Source: CAZZBK01 sp964652155 (GTDB taxonomy: Bacteria; Planctomycetota; Planctomycetia; Pirellulales; PNKZ01). From it: a DNA stretch of 10,552 bases. Below the pieces are notes generated by a model that was not told the DNA's origin, ran no database searches, and saw nothing but the letters and a program-made list of their open reading frames with translations. Made by a program: the position numbers and the translations under genes. This document shows, in pieces, positions 1-6,266 of this stretch (within the stretch, counting starts at the first letter, position 1; each line of letters starts with the position of its first letter). The stretch covers positions 1 through 10,552 of the forward strand of contig CAZZBK010000175.1 of NCBI GenBank assembly GCA_964652155.1, read 5' to 3'.

Positions 1-97
1 ACCCCGGCCTCAGAGGCAGCGGGATGACGAAGGAACGCTTTGTGAGCGACGCGAATCAAGCGTGGTGCGGTGAGCTGCTGCGCAGAAGGGATGAAGT

Positions 98-186
98 ATG
101 AGGGATGAGGGATGAAAGGGGAGACACGCTCACGCGGCAGCGCTCCGTTTTCATCCCTCATCCCTCATCCCTCATCCCTCATCCTT
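98..186. repeat. Inverted array of CATCCCT heptamers
   Basis: Four exact tandem copies of CATCCCT lie at 152-179, with a degenerate fifth at 180-186. Two copies of the complement, GAGGGAT, lie at 100-113. The 20 bases at 98-117 are a perfect inverted repeat of 149-168, separated by a 31-base loop, so a transcript could form a strong hairpin about 100 bases upstream of the yceH start. There is no T tract on the + strand after it. Unit size and tandem arrangement resemble short heptanucleotide repeats known from other bacteria. Function is unknown. The rest of 1-281 shows no gene I can support. Confidence 0.85.
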
Positions 187-268
187 TAGCCTTCATCATT
201 TCTCACTTCCTCTCTGGCATGAGGCGCGGAAACGTGGCATAACGATGCGACCGAACTCGCAGCCAACC

Positions 269-273
269 GGGAG
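269..273 (+). promoter_or_regulatory. Shine-Dalgarno for yceH
   Basis: GGGAG lies 8 bases before the TTG at 282 and supports that unusual start codon. There is no ATG or GTG in this frame between here and the conserved winged-helix domain that would give a better start. Confidence 0.6.
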
Positions 274-281
274 CCGCCACG

Positions 282-1019
282 TTGAGTACCGTTGATTCGA
301 CCGCCAGTGCCTCGTCCGCTCGTTGGCAGCCGTTGCCCGCCGTTGCTCGGCGCGTGCTCGGGGTGATGGTCGAAAAGGCCAAGACCACGCCTGACGCCTA
401 TCCCATGTCGCTCAACGCCCTGGTGACCGGCTGCAATCAGAAGAACAACCGCTATCCCTTGACCAACTTGGACGAAGGGGATGTCGACACGGCGCTGGAG
501 TTGTTGCGCAAATTGGGAGCGGCGGCCGAGGTTCAGGGGGGCGGTCGCGTGGCCCGATACCGTCATTACTTCTACGACTGGCTCGGCGTCGACAAGGTCG
601 AGGCGGCGGTGATGTGCGAGCTGTTGTTGCGAGGCGCTCAGACCGAGGGGGAGTTGCGGACGCGCGCCTCGAGAATGGAACCGATTGCCGACCTCGACGT
701 ACTGCGGAAGATCTTGCAGTCGCTGGCCGACAAGCGGCTTGTGCTCTCGCTCACGCCGCAGGGACGGGGGCACGTGGTGAGCCACAACCTGTACGAGCCG
801 CGCGAGCTGGAAAAACTACACACGCAATTCGCGGGAATGGCGGCCGCGGCGCTGGACGAGGCGGAAGCCGAACCGGCCATCGTGTCGGGCGGCTCAGCGC
901 CAACGGGCGACGTGCGCACGCAGCTCCAGCAGCTGCGCGACGAAGTGACCCAACTGCGCGCGCAGTTGCAAGACGTACAGGATCAGGTGCAACAACTGCG
1001 CAGCGCCCTGGGCGTTTAA
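282..1019 (+). CDS. yceH: YceH/UPF0502 (DUF480) winged-helix protein
   Basis: A 245-residue protein matching the YceH/DUF480 family, which folds as two winged-helix domains; its molecular role is not established. Recognisable blocks are VARRVLGVMVEKAKTTPDAYP (split: 21-30 and 31-41), SLNALVTGCNQKNNR at 43-57, and LLLRGAQTEGELRTRASRM at 114-132, which correspond to the family signature (LLLRGAQTPGELRSRAARM in E. coli as I recall it). The N-terminal 15 residues are Ser/Ala-rich and probably disordered. Residues 207-243 form a Leu/Gln-rich heptad stretch, probably a C-terminal coiled coil that would allow oligomerisation. TTG at 282 is chosen because GGGAG precedes it at good spacing. The MFS gene starts 37 bases downstream, so co-transcription is likely. 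Confidence 0.9.
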   Translation: MSTVDSTASASSARWQPLPAVARRVLGVMVEKAKTTPDAYPMSLNALVTGCNQKNNRYPLTNLDEGDVDTALELLRKLGAAAEVQGGGRVARYRHYFYDWLGVDKVEAAVMCELLLRGAQTEGELRTRASRMEPIADLDVLRKILQSLADKRLVLSLTPQGRGHVVSHNLYEPRELEKLHTQFAGMAAAALDEAEAEPAIVSGGSAPTGDVRTQLQQLRDEVTQLRAQLQDVQDQVQQLRSALGV

Positions 1020-1042
1020 GCCCGCGAATGTGACACCCCATC

Positions 1043-1047
1043 GGGAG
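1043..1047 (+). promoter_or_regulatory. Shine-Dalgarno for the MFS transporter
   Basis: GGGAG lies 9 bases before the GTG at 1057. The alternative in-frame GTG at 1030 has no comparable purine box, so this site decides the start. Confidence 0.55.
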
Positions 1048-1056
1048 CGACCGGCC

Positions 1057-2361
1057 GTGACGAACGAGACTCGCAGCACGAATATCCGGTACGCGGTCTT
1101 GCTGGTCACGACCCTGACGTCGTTCATGCTGTACTTGGATCGGGTGTGCATTAGTCAGATCATGGTTGCGCCGGAGTTCAAAGCCGAGCTACAACTCACC
1201 GCGGAGCAGAATGGTTGGATCAAGGGGATTTTCTTCTTCGCCTACGCATTGGTGCAGGTGCCGGCTGGGTATCTGAGCGATCGCTTTGGCGCTCGTGGGG
1301 CGATGACGTTTTACGTCGCGATTTGGTCGATCTTTACGATGCTCACCGGCTGGGCCAGCGGCTTCGTGACCTTTCTGGCGGTGCGATTGTTGTTTGGCAT
1401 CGCGCAGGCCGGCGCGTATCCGACGAGCGTCGGCTTACTGCGACAGTGGATTCCGTTGGCCTGGCGTGGATTTGCGAGTTCGATCGTCGCGTCGGGAGGC
1501 CGATTGGGTGGCGCGCTCGCGCCGACGCTCAGTAATATTGTCATCATCACGGCCGGCGATTGGCGCGCGCCACTGTGGCTCTACGGTATCTTGGGGCTGC
1601 TGACGGCCGCCTTGTTTTGGATCGTGTTTCGTCAGTCGCCTGCCGAGCACCCTCACTGCAATGCTGCCGAGTGCGAGTTGATCACCGAAGGTCGGCCGCC
1701 TCAAGAAGCGACGAAGACCGCGTCGCATCGCTTGCCCTGGGGACCCTTGTTGTCGAACTTCAGCATGTGGATGAACTGCTTGGTGCAATTCTGTACCAAC
1801 GTTGGCTGGGCGTTTCTCGTAACCGACTTGGCTGAATATCTCCGTTCGCGCGACATCAGCCCCACGCTGACCGGTAACCTGAACACGCTGGTGCTGCTGG
1901 TGGGGATGATCGGCATGCTCCAAGGGGGCTGGGTGACGGACTACTGCACCCGGCGTTGGGGAGTCCGCTGGGGACGCACGATGCCCGTGTTTGTTGCCCG
2001 ACTGCTGTCGACCGTTGCCTATGTGGTCTGTTTGTTTACGGATGACATATATGTCATCGTCGCCATGATGGCACTGGTCGCCTATGCGACCGATTTGGGG
2101 GTGGGGGGCATTTGGGCCTACACGCAGGACGTCGGTGGCAAGTTCACCGCGTCGATCCTGGGTTGGGCCAACATGTGGGGCAATTTAGGGGCCGGTCTGA
2201 CGCCGATCTTGGTCGCCCTGATCCGCGAGCATGCCGACCCCAACGGTGACTGGAAAGAGGTGTTTGCGGTGTTTGCGATCGCGTTTTTGATCTCGACCGT
2301 CGCGGCGTTGGGGCTCGACGCCACGAAGCCCATTGTTCCGCGCGAGTCGAAGACCGCGTGA
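1057..2361 (+). CDS. MFS transporter, anion:cation symporter (ACS) type
   Basis: A 434-residue inner-membrane secondary transporter with about 12 hydrophobic segments, the usual MFS size. YLDRVCIS at 26-33 in TM1 is typical of the ACS family (hexuronate, galactonate, glucarate and phthalate carriers). GYLSDRFGAR at 71-80 is MFS motif A in the TM2-TM3 loop. A polar central loop lies around 193-228. The TM10-11 region (AYTQDVGGKFTASILGWANM, 354-373, followed by GNLGAGLTP) also fits ACS members. The substrate is probably an organic or sugar acid anion, but no residue fixes it. An in-frame GTG at 1030 would add nine residues but lacks a ribosome binding site. It follows yceH closely; no terminator is visible between them. 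Confidence 0.88.
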   Translation: MTNETRSTNIRYAVLLVTTLTSFMLYLDRVCISQIMVAPEFKAELQLTAEQNGWIKGIFFFAYALVQVPAGYLSDRFGARGAMTFYVAIWSIFTMLTGWASGFVTFLAVRLLFGIAQAGAYPTSVGLLRQWIPLAWRGFASSIVASGGRLGGALAPTLSNIVIITAGDWRAPLWLYGILGLLTAALFWIVFRQSPAEHPHCNAAECELITEGRPPQEATKTASHRLPWGPLLSNFSMWMNCLVQFCTNVGWAFLVTDLAEYLRSRDISPTLTGNLNTLVLLVGMIGMLQGGWVTDYCTRRWGVRWGRTMPVFVARLLSTVAYVVCLFTDDIYVIVAMMALVAYATDLGVGGIWAYTQDVGGKFTASILGWANMWGNLGAGLTPILVALIREHADPNGDWKEVFAVFAIAFLISTVAALGLDATKPIVPRESKTA

Positions 2362-2388
2362 CACTTTGGCGTGGCGGCGGTGTATAAC
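2358..2388 (+). promoter_or_regulatory. Candidate sigma-70 promoter of the sigma factor gene
   Basis: GTGACA (2358-2363, one mismatch to TTGACA) and TATAAC (2383-2388, one mismatch to TATAAT) are separated by 19 bases, a little longer than ideal. The -35 box overlaps the TGA stop of the MFS gene. Transcription would begin near 2395, which excludes the upstream in-frame TTG codons at 2333 and 2366 as starts for the sigma factor. Prediction by eye only. Confidence 0.4.
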
Positions 2389-2434
2389 AACAGAGAGTTG
2401 TTGCCCACCGCGCCACCGGGTCACGAACCGCATC

Positions 2435-2998
2435 TTGAAGCCCGCCGACGACACCAATCCGTTTCGCCCGCTGTCGGGGCCGACATCGCTTGATTCGGCC
2501 ACGGTGGCGGCGTTGTTCGTGCAGCATGGCGACGAGCTGCGACGATTCTTATTCGGCGTGCTGCGCAACCATGAGCAGGCCATCGACGCCATGCAGATCG
2601 CGTTCGCCAAGGCGATCGAGCAGGGGCACAACGTGCAGCACGAGGCCTTGAAGTCGTGGCTGTTTCGGGTCGCCTATCACGAGGCGATCGTCATCCAGCG
2701 CAAGCAGGCCATTGCCCAACGGGCGGGCGAAAAGATCGCCCAGCAAATGCTCATGCTGGGCAACCATCAGGCCGAGCCCCCCGAGCTGAACCTGGTTCGC
2801 TGGGAGACCGTGGCCGCGGTGCGCGCGTCGCTCGAACAGTTGCCGATCGAACAACGGCAGGTCGTGCGGATGCGCATGTACGAGCAGAAAAAGTTCGCCG
2901 AGATCGCCGAGGAGTTGGGACTGCCGCTCGGCACGGTGCTCACTCGCATGCAACTGGCGCTCAAGAAGCTGAAGAAACATCTGGGCGAGCGACCGTAG
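2435..2998 (+). CDS. ECF-like RNA polymerase sigma-70 factor
   Basis: A 187-residue protein with the two domains of group 4 (ECF) sigma factors. Sigma region 2 spans roughly 25-92: LFVQHGDELRRFLFGVL, then AIDAMQIAFAKA and SWLFRVAYHEAIVIQRK, the core-binding and -10-recognising helices. A linker of about 30 residues follows. Region 4 spans 126-183: LEQLPIEQRQVVRMRMYEQ, then the helix-turn-helix FAEIAEELGLPLGTVLTRM for -35 recognition. The start is uncertain. TTG at 2435 is the last in-frame start-type codon before region 2 and lies downstream of the candidate promoter, but its ribosome binding site is weak. No anti-sigma gene follows, which is unusual for ECF loci. It could also be an RNA-polymerase-independent relative, but region 4 looks intact. 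Confidence 0.82.
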   Translation: MKPADDTNPFRPLSGPTSLDSATVAALFVQHGDELRRFLFGVLRNHEQAIDAMQIAFAKAIEQGHNVQHEALKSWLFRVAYHEAIVIQRKQAIAQRAGEKIAQQMLMLGNHQAEPPELNLVRWETVAAVRASLEQLPIEQRQVVRMRMYEQKKFAEIAEELGLPLGTVLTRMQLALKKLKKHLGERP

Positions 2999-3000
2999 CG

Positions 3001-3029
3001 TGGTCGAGTGGCGCGGCGTGGGCTACAAT
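3001..3029 (+). promoter_or_regulatory. Weak candidate promoter of the Nramp-like gene
   Basis: TACAAT (3024-3029, one mismatch to TATAAT) is preceded at 17 bases by TGGTCG (3001-3006), which matches only three of six -35 positions. It sits 58 bases before the ATG at 3088, in the short gap after the sigma factor gene. Read-through from that gene is equally possible. Confidence 0.3.
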
Positions 3030-3087
3030 CGTCGACTCGAAACGGTGGTCATTCGCGCCATTCTTGCACTCCAGACGATGTGAGCCC

Positions 3088-4605
3088 ATGAGCAAGCCTA
3101 CGGTCGACGAAGCGGTTCCGAACGACTATTTTCCGAGCGGCACGCTGCCACCGATGAAGTGGCGCGATGTGCCGCCGCCGGTGTCGCTCCGCGCGATGGT
3201 GGGCCCGAGCGTCATCCTGGCCGGGCTGGCGCTGGGGAGCGGCGAGTTCGTGATCTGGCCGTACATCACGTACAAAAGCGGCTTCGTGCTCTTCTGGACC
3301 TGCTTGGTCAGCGTGACAACGCAATACTTTTTGAACATGGAGATCGCCCGCTGGTCGTTGGTCACCGGCGAGAGCGCGATCACGGGCTTCTGCCGTGTCA
3401 GCCGCTGGTGGGCACCGGTGTTTCTGGTGTTGAACCTGGTCCCCTGGATGATTCCGGCCTGGGCCAAAGGGGCGGCGCAGATGGTGAGCTGGATGGCCTT
3501 TGGCGCAACGCCCGACGCGGCCGGCCGGCTCACGAGTCCCTATGTGATGCCCATGGCCGTGGCCAGCTTGTTGATCTGCGGCGCGATTTTGACGCTGGGG
3601 CCCGTGATCTACGAAACGGTCGAGCGGATCCAGATGTTCCTCGTCGGAGGCATCCTGATCGTGGTCGCGATTCTGGCGGTGCTGTTGGTGCGCGGCGATG
3701 CCGTGACCGCGATGCTCAGCAGCCCGCTGCATGTCGCGGAGTTGAAAAACTTTCATACCTTCGGCATCCCGTGGGACTTGCTGCTGGGCGCGATCGCGTT
3801 TGCCGGCGCGGGGGGGACGATGAACCTGGGGCAGAGCAACTACGTGAAGGAAAAAGGGTACGCGATGGGGCACTACATTGGCCGCATCACGAGCCCCATC
3901 ACCGGCAAGGAAGAACCCATCTCGGAGCTGGGCTATCACTTTCGGCCCACCGAGCAGAACCTGTCGCGGTGGCGACAGTGGTGGTTTCGCGCGGGGGTCG
4001 AGCACTTCGTGTCGTTCTGGATGACCTGCGTCTTTTGCTTGGTGCTGCTCACGCTGATCGCCTACAGCGTGTTCTACACAAGCGATGGGGCGCTGCTCGA
4101 TCAGGCTCAGCAGTTCAAAAGCGGCACCGACTTCCTGTGGGGCGAAGCGCTCTACATTCGCGACAAGTTCGGCGCGGTCATGCGGGTCGGCTTCTTCGTG
4201 ATGGGCGTGGCGATCTTCCTGACCACCGAGTTTGGCGTGCTCGACGTCGCCGCGCGGATCTCGACCGACATTGTCAAAGTGAACTGGCTGGAAGATAACT
4301 CGCGGTGGAGCGAGGCCCGGCTGTATTACTCGTTCCTGTGGGGCATGATCGCCTTCGGCAGTCTGTTCCTGATCTCGGGCATTCAGGAGGACGGGCTGGC
4401 GTTGTTCCAGTTGACCAGCGCCTTGAACGGGGGCGTGATGTTCCTGTACTGCATCTTGCTCGTGTACGTGAATCGCTGGCGGCTGCCCGAGGCCGTGCGG
4501 ATGAGCACCCCGCGACTGCTCATCATGCTCTGGGCGGTGGTGTTTTTTGGTTTTTTTGCCGTGGCGGCCTTGTGGGACAAAGTGCAGGCATGGCTGGGGT
4601 ATTGA
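3088..4605 (+). CDS. Nramp-related divalent-metal-type permease
   Basis: A 505-residue inner-membrane protein with 11-12 hydrophobic segments, resembling the Nramp (SLC11) family in overall pattern. The first segment reads GPSVILAGLALGSGEFVIWP (39-58). It aligns with canonical TM1, but the DPGN metal-binding motif is replaced by GSGE (50-53). The TM6 counterpart reads GAGGTMNLGQSNYV (240-253) rather than the usual MPH-containing helix. A long hydrophilic loop (about 254-300) follows TM6. Mn/Fe transport therefore should not be assumed; the substrate is unknown. The hydrophilic N-terminus (1-33) is cytoplasmic by family topology. The frame stays open upstream to 2656, but that part overlaps the sigma factor gene and does not look like protein. 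The stop codon is the first part of a dispersed repeat. Confidence 0.82.
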   Translation: MSKPTVDEAVPNDYFPSGTLPPMKWRDVPPPVSLRAMVGPSVILAGLALGSGEFVIWPYITYKSGFVLFWTCLVSVTTQYFLNMEIARWSLVTGESAITGFCRVSRWWAPVFLVLNLVPWMIPAWAKGAAQMVSWMAFGATPDAAGRLTSPYVMPMAVASLLICGAILTLGPVIYETVERIQMFLVGGILIVVAILAVLLVRGDAVTAMLSSPLHVAELKNFHTFGIPWDLLLGAIAFAGAGGTMNLGQSNYVKEKGYAMGHYIGRITSPITGKEEPISELGYHFRPTEQNLSRWRQWWFRAGVEHFVSFWMTCVFCLVLLTLIAYSVFYTSDGALLDQAQQFKSGTDFLWGEALYIRDKFGAVMRVGFFVMGVAIFLTTEFGVLDVAARISTDIVKVNWLEDNSRWSEARLYYSFLWGMIAFGSLFLISGIQEDGLALFQLTSALNGGVMFLYCILLVYVNRWRLPEAVRMSTPRLLIMLWAVVFFGFFAVAALWDKVQAWLGY

Positions 4606-4702
4606 TCCTCAGATAATGAACTTAATAGGCCGAGCAACGCGAGGCCGGTAGTTACGGACTCCCGCTGGTCGTCCTGTGAACTTAATTACCTGAAGCTCCA
4701 TA
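4602..4702. repeat. Dispersed intergenic repeat, copy 1
   Basis: This stretch matches 5904-5985 plus 6087-6108. It opens with TTGATCCTCAGATAA (4602-4616), identical in both copies and containing the TGA stop of the upstream gene. Next come CTTAA and a GC-rich core (AGGCCG at 4627, GCAACGCGAGGCCGGTA at 4634-4650, CCCGCTGGTCGTC at 4661-4673), then CTTAAT and ACCTGAA. The GGCC boxes at 4628-4631 and 4643-4646 can pair as a small hairpin. In this copy the core is bracketed by TGAACTTAAT at 4617-4626 and 4677-4686. There are no coding signs. It may be a REP- or MITE-like element or a conserved 3'-UTR structure. Confidence 0.85.
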
Positions 4703-4817
4703 ACCGCCTCTCGAAAAGCGCAATTTTAGGCCGACGCGATGTGCTGCTGGGCTATATGCGTCATGGACTTAGGGACATTCGAGGTGGGGTGACTCGAAAA
4801 CGGTGGAACGTTTCGGT

Positions 4818-4846
4818 TTGTGGCCGGACGGGGGAGCGGGTAAGAT
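4818..4846 (+). promoter_or_regulatory. Candidate promoter for hpf-ptsN
   Basis: TTGTGG (4818-4823) and TAAGAT (4841-4846) are separated by exactly 17 bases, matching three of six and four of six consensus positions. This is the best-spaced pair in the gap before hpf. It would give a leader of about 175 bases. Confidence 0.35.
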
Positions 4847-5028
4847 ACGGCTCTCTGCGGAGCGTGAGGGGCGTCCCCGACTCGATCGGGCGCTGCAACC
4901 GTGCCGCCGTGAACAATTCTGCCGCTGCGGGCATAGGATGCCGTAGGGTCATGGCCCGTCGACCTTTGCGGCTGAATCGTCGCCAGTTTTCGGCGGGTCG
5001 CGAGGTTCGAGCGAGGAGTCTGAAGAGC
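4847..5028 (+). other. Long untranslated leader before hpf
   Basis: This stretch, and the bases back to 4741, form an open frame continuous with hpf. The translation is Arg-rich, has no recognisable domain, and lies ahead of a start that already matches the N-terminus of the family. I read it as leader RNA. Only a weak 5-bp hairpin (GGCAT 4930-4934 with ATGCC 4938-4942) is visible, and no riboswitch is recognised. Bases 4703-4817 show nothing further. Confidence 0.4.
5013..5018 (+). promoter_or_regulatory. Shine-Dalgarno for hpf
   Basis: GAGGAG lies 10 bases before GTG at 5029 and fixes this start over the much longer upstream open frame. Confidence 0.65.
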
Positions 5029-5367
5029 GTGCAGATAAACATTTCGACGCGTCATGGCCATTTAAGTGACGCGACTCAGGAAAAGCTTCGTGCCAAAGTC
5101 GAAAAAGTGCTCCGTCTATTCGAGCGTTTGTCGGCTATTACGCTGACCGTCGACTTGGCGAGCAAGGACTCCCCGAGTGTTGAGTTGCTCGTTAACGCCG
5201 AGCACAAGCACGATTTTGTGGCCAGCGAGACGGGTGAAGACCTGCTGGGCATTACCGACAGCGTGGTCGGCAAGGTCGAGCAGCAAATACGTAAATACAA
5301 AGAACGCGTGCAAGAGCACCGTGGTCCGGGCTTGCGCCAACAGGTGCAAGAGGATCAGGACGCCTAA
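5029..5367 (+). CDS. hpf: Ribosome hibernation promoting factor, short form (HPF/RaiA)
   Basis: A 112-residue protein of the HPF/YfiA family. These bind the small ribosomal subunit near the decoding centre and inactivate ribosomes in stationary phase or starvation. The N-terminus VQINISTRHGHLS fits the first beta strand. Further family features are the SVELLVNAEHKHDFVA strand pair at 50-65 and DLLGITDSVVGKVEQQIRKY (71-90), the second helix that ends the domain. The Lys/Arg-rich tail (91-112) is short; there is no C-terminal dimerisation domain of the long HPF form, so it should act like E. coli HPF or YfiA. The GTG start at 5029 is supported by GAGGAG. ptsN follows after 60 bases, an arrangement known from proteobacterial rpoN operons. 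Confidence 0.92.
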   Translation: MQINISTRHGHLSDATQEKLRAKVEKVLRLFERLSAITLTVDLASKDSPSVELLVNAEHKHDFVASETGEDLLGITDSVVGKVEQQIRKYKERVQEHRGPGLRQQVQEDQDA

Positions 5368-5427
5368 GAGCGTATTCTCCGCGCGTTCGTGCTGATACAT
5401 CGGTCGAGATTGAAAGGACACTGTGGC

Positions 5428-5907
5428 ATGAAGTTCGCTGACTTCGTAGCCCGCGAGGCTGTGATTGCCGGTCTGTCGGCCGAGACGAAAGAAGGGGTTA
5501 TTCGCAGCTTGGTGCAGTCGTTGCAGGACGTGGGTAAGATTCCTGCGGGCGAGTACGAGAGTATCGTCAAGGCGATTCTGAAGCGCGAAGAGCTGGGGAG
5601 CACGGGCATTGGCCGCGGCGTCGCGGTGCCCCACACCAAGCACCCCAGCGTCGATCGCTTGGTGGCCGCCGTGGCGATTAGCCACGAAGGGGTCGACTTT
5701 CAGAGCCTCGACGGCGAGAAGGTCTTTTTGTTTTTCCTGTTGGTGTCGCCGCCGGATCGGCCCGGCGATCATCTGCGGGCCCTGGAGCATGTCTCGCGTC
5801 AGTTGCGCGACGACACGTTCTGCCGGTTCCTGAAAAACGCCGCGGCTCCAGCGGACATTCTGCTGTTGCTCGACGAAGCCGATCAGCAGCAGTTTGGAAG
5901 TTCTTGA
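5428..5907 (+). CDS. ptsN: PTS EIIA-Ntr-like phosphocarrier
   Basis: A 159-residue PTS EIIA type-2 domain protein (fructose/Ntr class), the usual length for PtsN. It accepts phosphate from HPr on His69 in STGIGRGVAVPHTKHPSVD (58-76), matching the GIGxGxAIPH active site. The second conserved region, LFFLLVSPPDRPGDHLRALE (101-120), contains the partner His115. No membrane domain is fused, so it should be cytosolic and regulatory rather than part of a sugar permease. The start ATG has AAAGGA at 5413-5418, nine bases upstream; a GTG at 5389 in frame is less likely. It lies 60 bases after hpf and probably shares its transcript. Its stop codon begins copy 2 of the dispersed repeat. Confidence 0.93.
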   Translation: MKFADFVAREAVIAGLSAETKEGVIRSLVQSLQDVGKIPAGEYESIVKAILKREELGSTGIGRGVAVPHTKHPSVDRLVAAVAISHEGVDFQSLDGEKVFLFFLLVSPPDRPGDHLRALEHVSRQLRDDTFCRFLKNAAAPADILLLLDEADQQQFGSS

Positions 5908-6108
5908 TCCTCAGATAAACCGCTTAACAGGCCGCGCAACGCGAGGCCGGTATAACTCGGACACCCGCTGGTCGTCGTACTTAACTTAGAGCGTCTAACA
6001 AAATGGCTGGGGACTGTCCCAATTTTTCGAGGGCCGCCGAGAAAAATGGGACTGCCCCCCTCTCGGCTGCCATTTTGCTAGACGCTCTTAATAACCTGAA
6101 CCTTCATA
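5904..6108. repeat. Dispersed intergenic repeat, copy 2 (interrupted)
   Basis: This copy begins with the same TTGATCCTCAGATAA (5904-5918) overlapping the ptsN stop. CTTAAC and the core follow (AGGCCGCGCAACGCGAGG from 5929, CCCGCTGGTCGTC at 5964-5976), then CTTAAC at 5980-5985. The remainder of the unit, CTTAATAACCTGAA and CCTTCATA, resumes only at 6087-6108 and matches copy 1 at 4681-4702 in 19 of 22 positions. The bases in between are the palindromic element annotated separately. The hairpin GGCC/CGC-AAC-GCG/GGCC is better paired here than in copy 1. Confidence 0.83.
5989..6087. mobile_element. 99-bp palindromic REP/MITE-like insertion
   Basis: The terminal inverted repeats are 19 bp with one mismatch: GAGCGTCTAACAAAATGGC at 5989-6007 against the complement of 6069-6087. 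TTA lies directly outside both ends (5986-5988 and 6088-6090), as expected of a short target duplication. A second, inner inverted pair reads GGGGACTGTCCCAATTTTTC (6009-6028) against 6041-6060, imperfectly. The 11-bp palindrome GGGACTGTCCC is at 6010-6020. There is no coding capacity, so mobilisation would have to be in trans. Its position inside repeat copy 2 and the lack of a counterpart in copy 1 argue that it inserted later. Confidence 0.7.
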
Positions 6109-6195
6109 CGGTTTGCGACAGGAGATTGGTAACGTCGACTGGGTAGCCCCCGACCATGCGTTGTCCGGGCCACCCACGATGAGCATTCATTGGGT

Positions 6196-6228
6196 TTGAC
6201 ACGAAACGAGAGCGAGCACGAAACGCTC
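6196..6228 (+). promoter_or_regulatory. Direct repeats and hairpin upstream of ptsH
   Basis: CACGAAACG occurs at 6200-6208 and again at 6217-6225, starts 17 bases apart. A perfect TTGACA lies at 6196-6201, but no acceptable -10 box follows at 16-18 bases. GAGCG (6210-6214) can pair with CGCTC (6224-6228). This may be an operator or leader structure for ptsH. Confidence 0.3.
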
Positions 6229-6266
6229 AGGATCTGCTTGGGAATGCGTTTGACGTGATTAGCAAC

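Noticed and set aside
1..101. Possible C-terminal ends of an upstream gene in frames 2 and 3
   Set aside because: Only 23-33 codons are visible before stops at 71 and 99, with no recognisable motif.
152..186. Tandem heptamers as a CRISPR array
   Set aside because: The units are 7 bases and contiguous, with no spacers and no cas genes nearby.
186..785. Open frame of 199 codons on the - strand over yceH
   Set aside because: It lies antisense to a confident family match, has a low-complexity His/Gln/Arg composition and no recognisable domain.
2656..3087. In-frame extension upstream of the permease ATG
   Set aside because: It overlaps the sigma factor in another frame and translates to Arg/Ala-rich sequence; the permease N-terminus is normal from 3088.
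4741..5028. In-frame extension upstream of hpf
   Set aside because: The HPF fold begins at 5029 with a good ribosome binding site; the extension has no domain and probably is leader RNA.
6196..6224. Perfect TTGACA as a sigma-70 promoter for ptsH
   Set aside because: No -10-like hexamer lies 16-18 bases downstream; kept only as part of a possible regulatory site.
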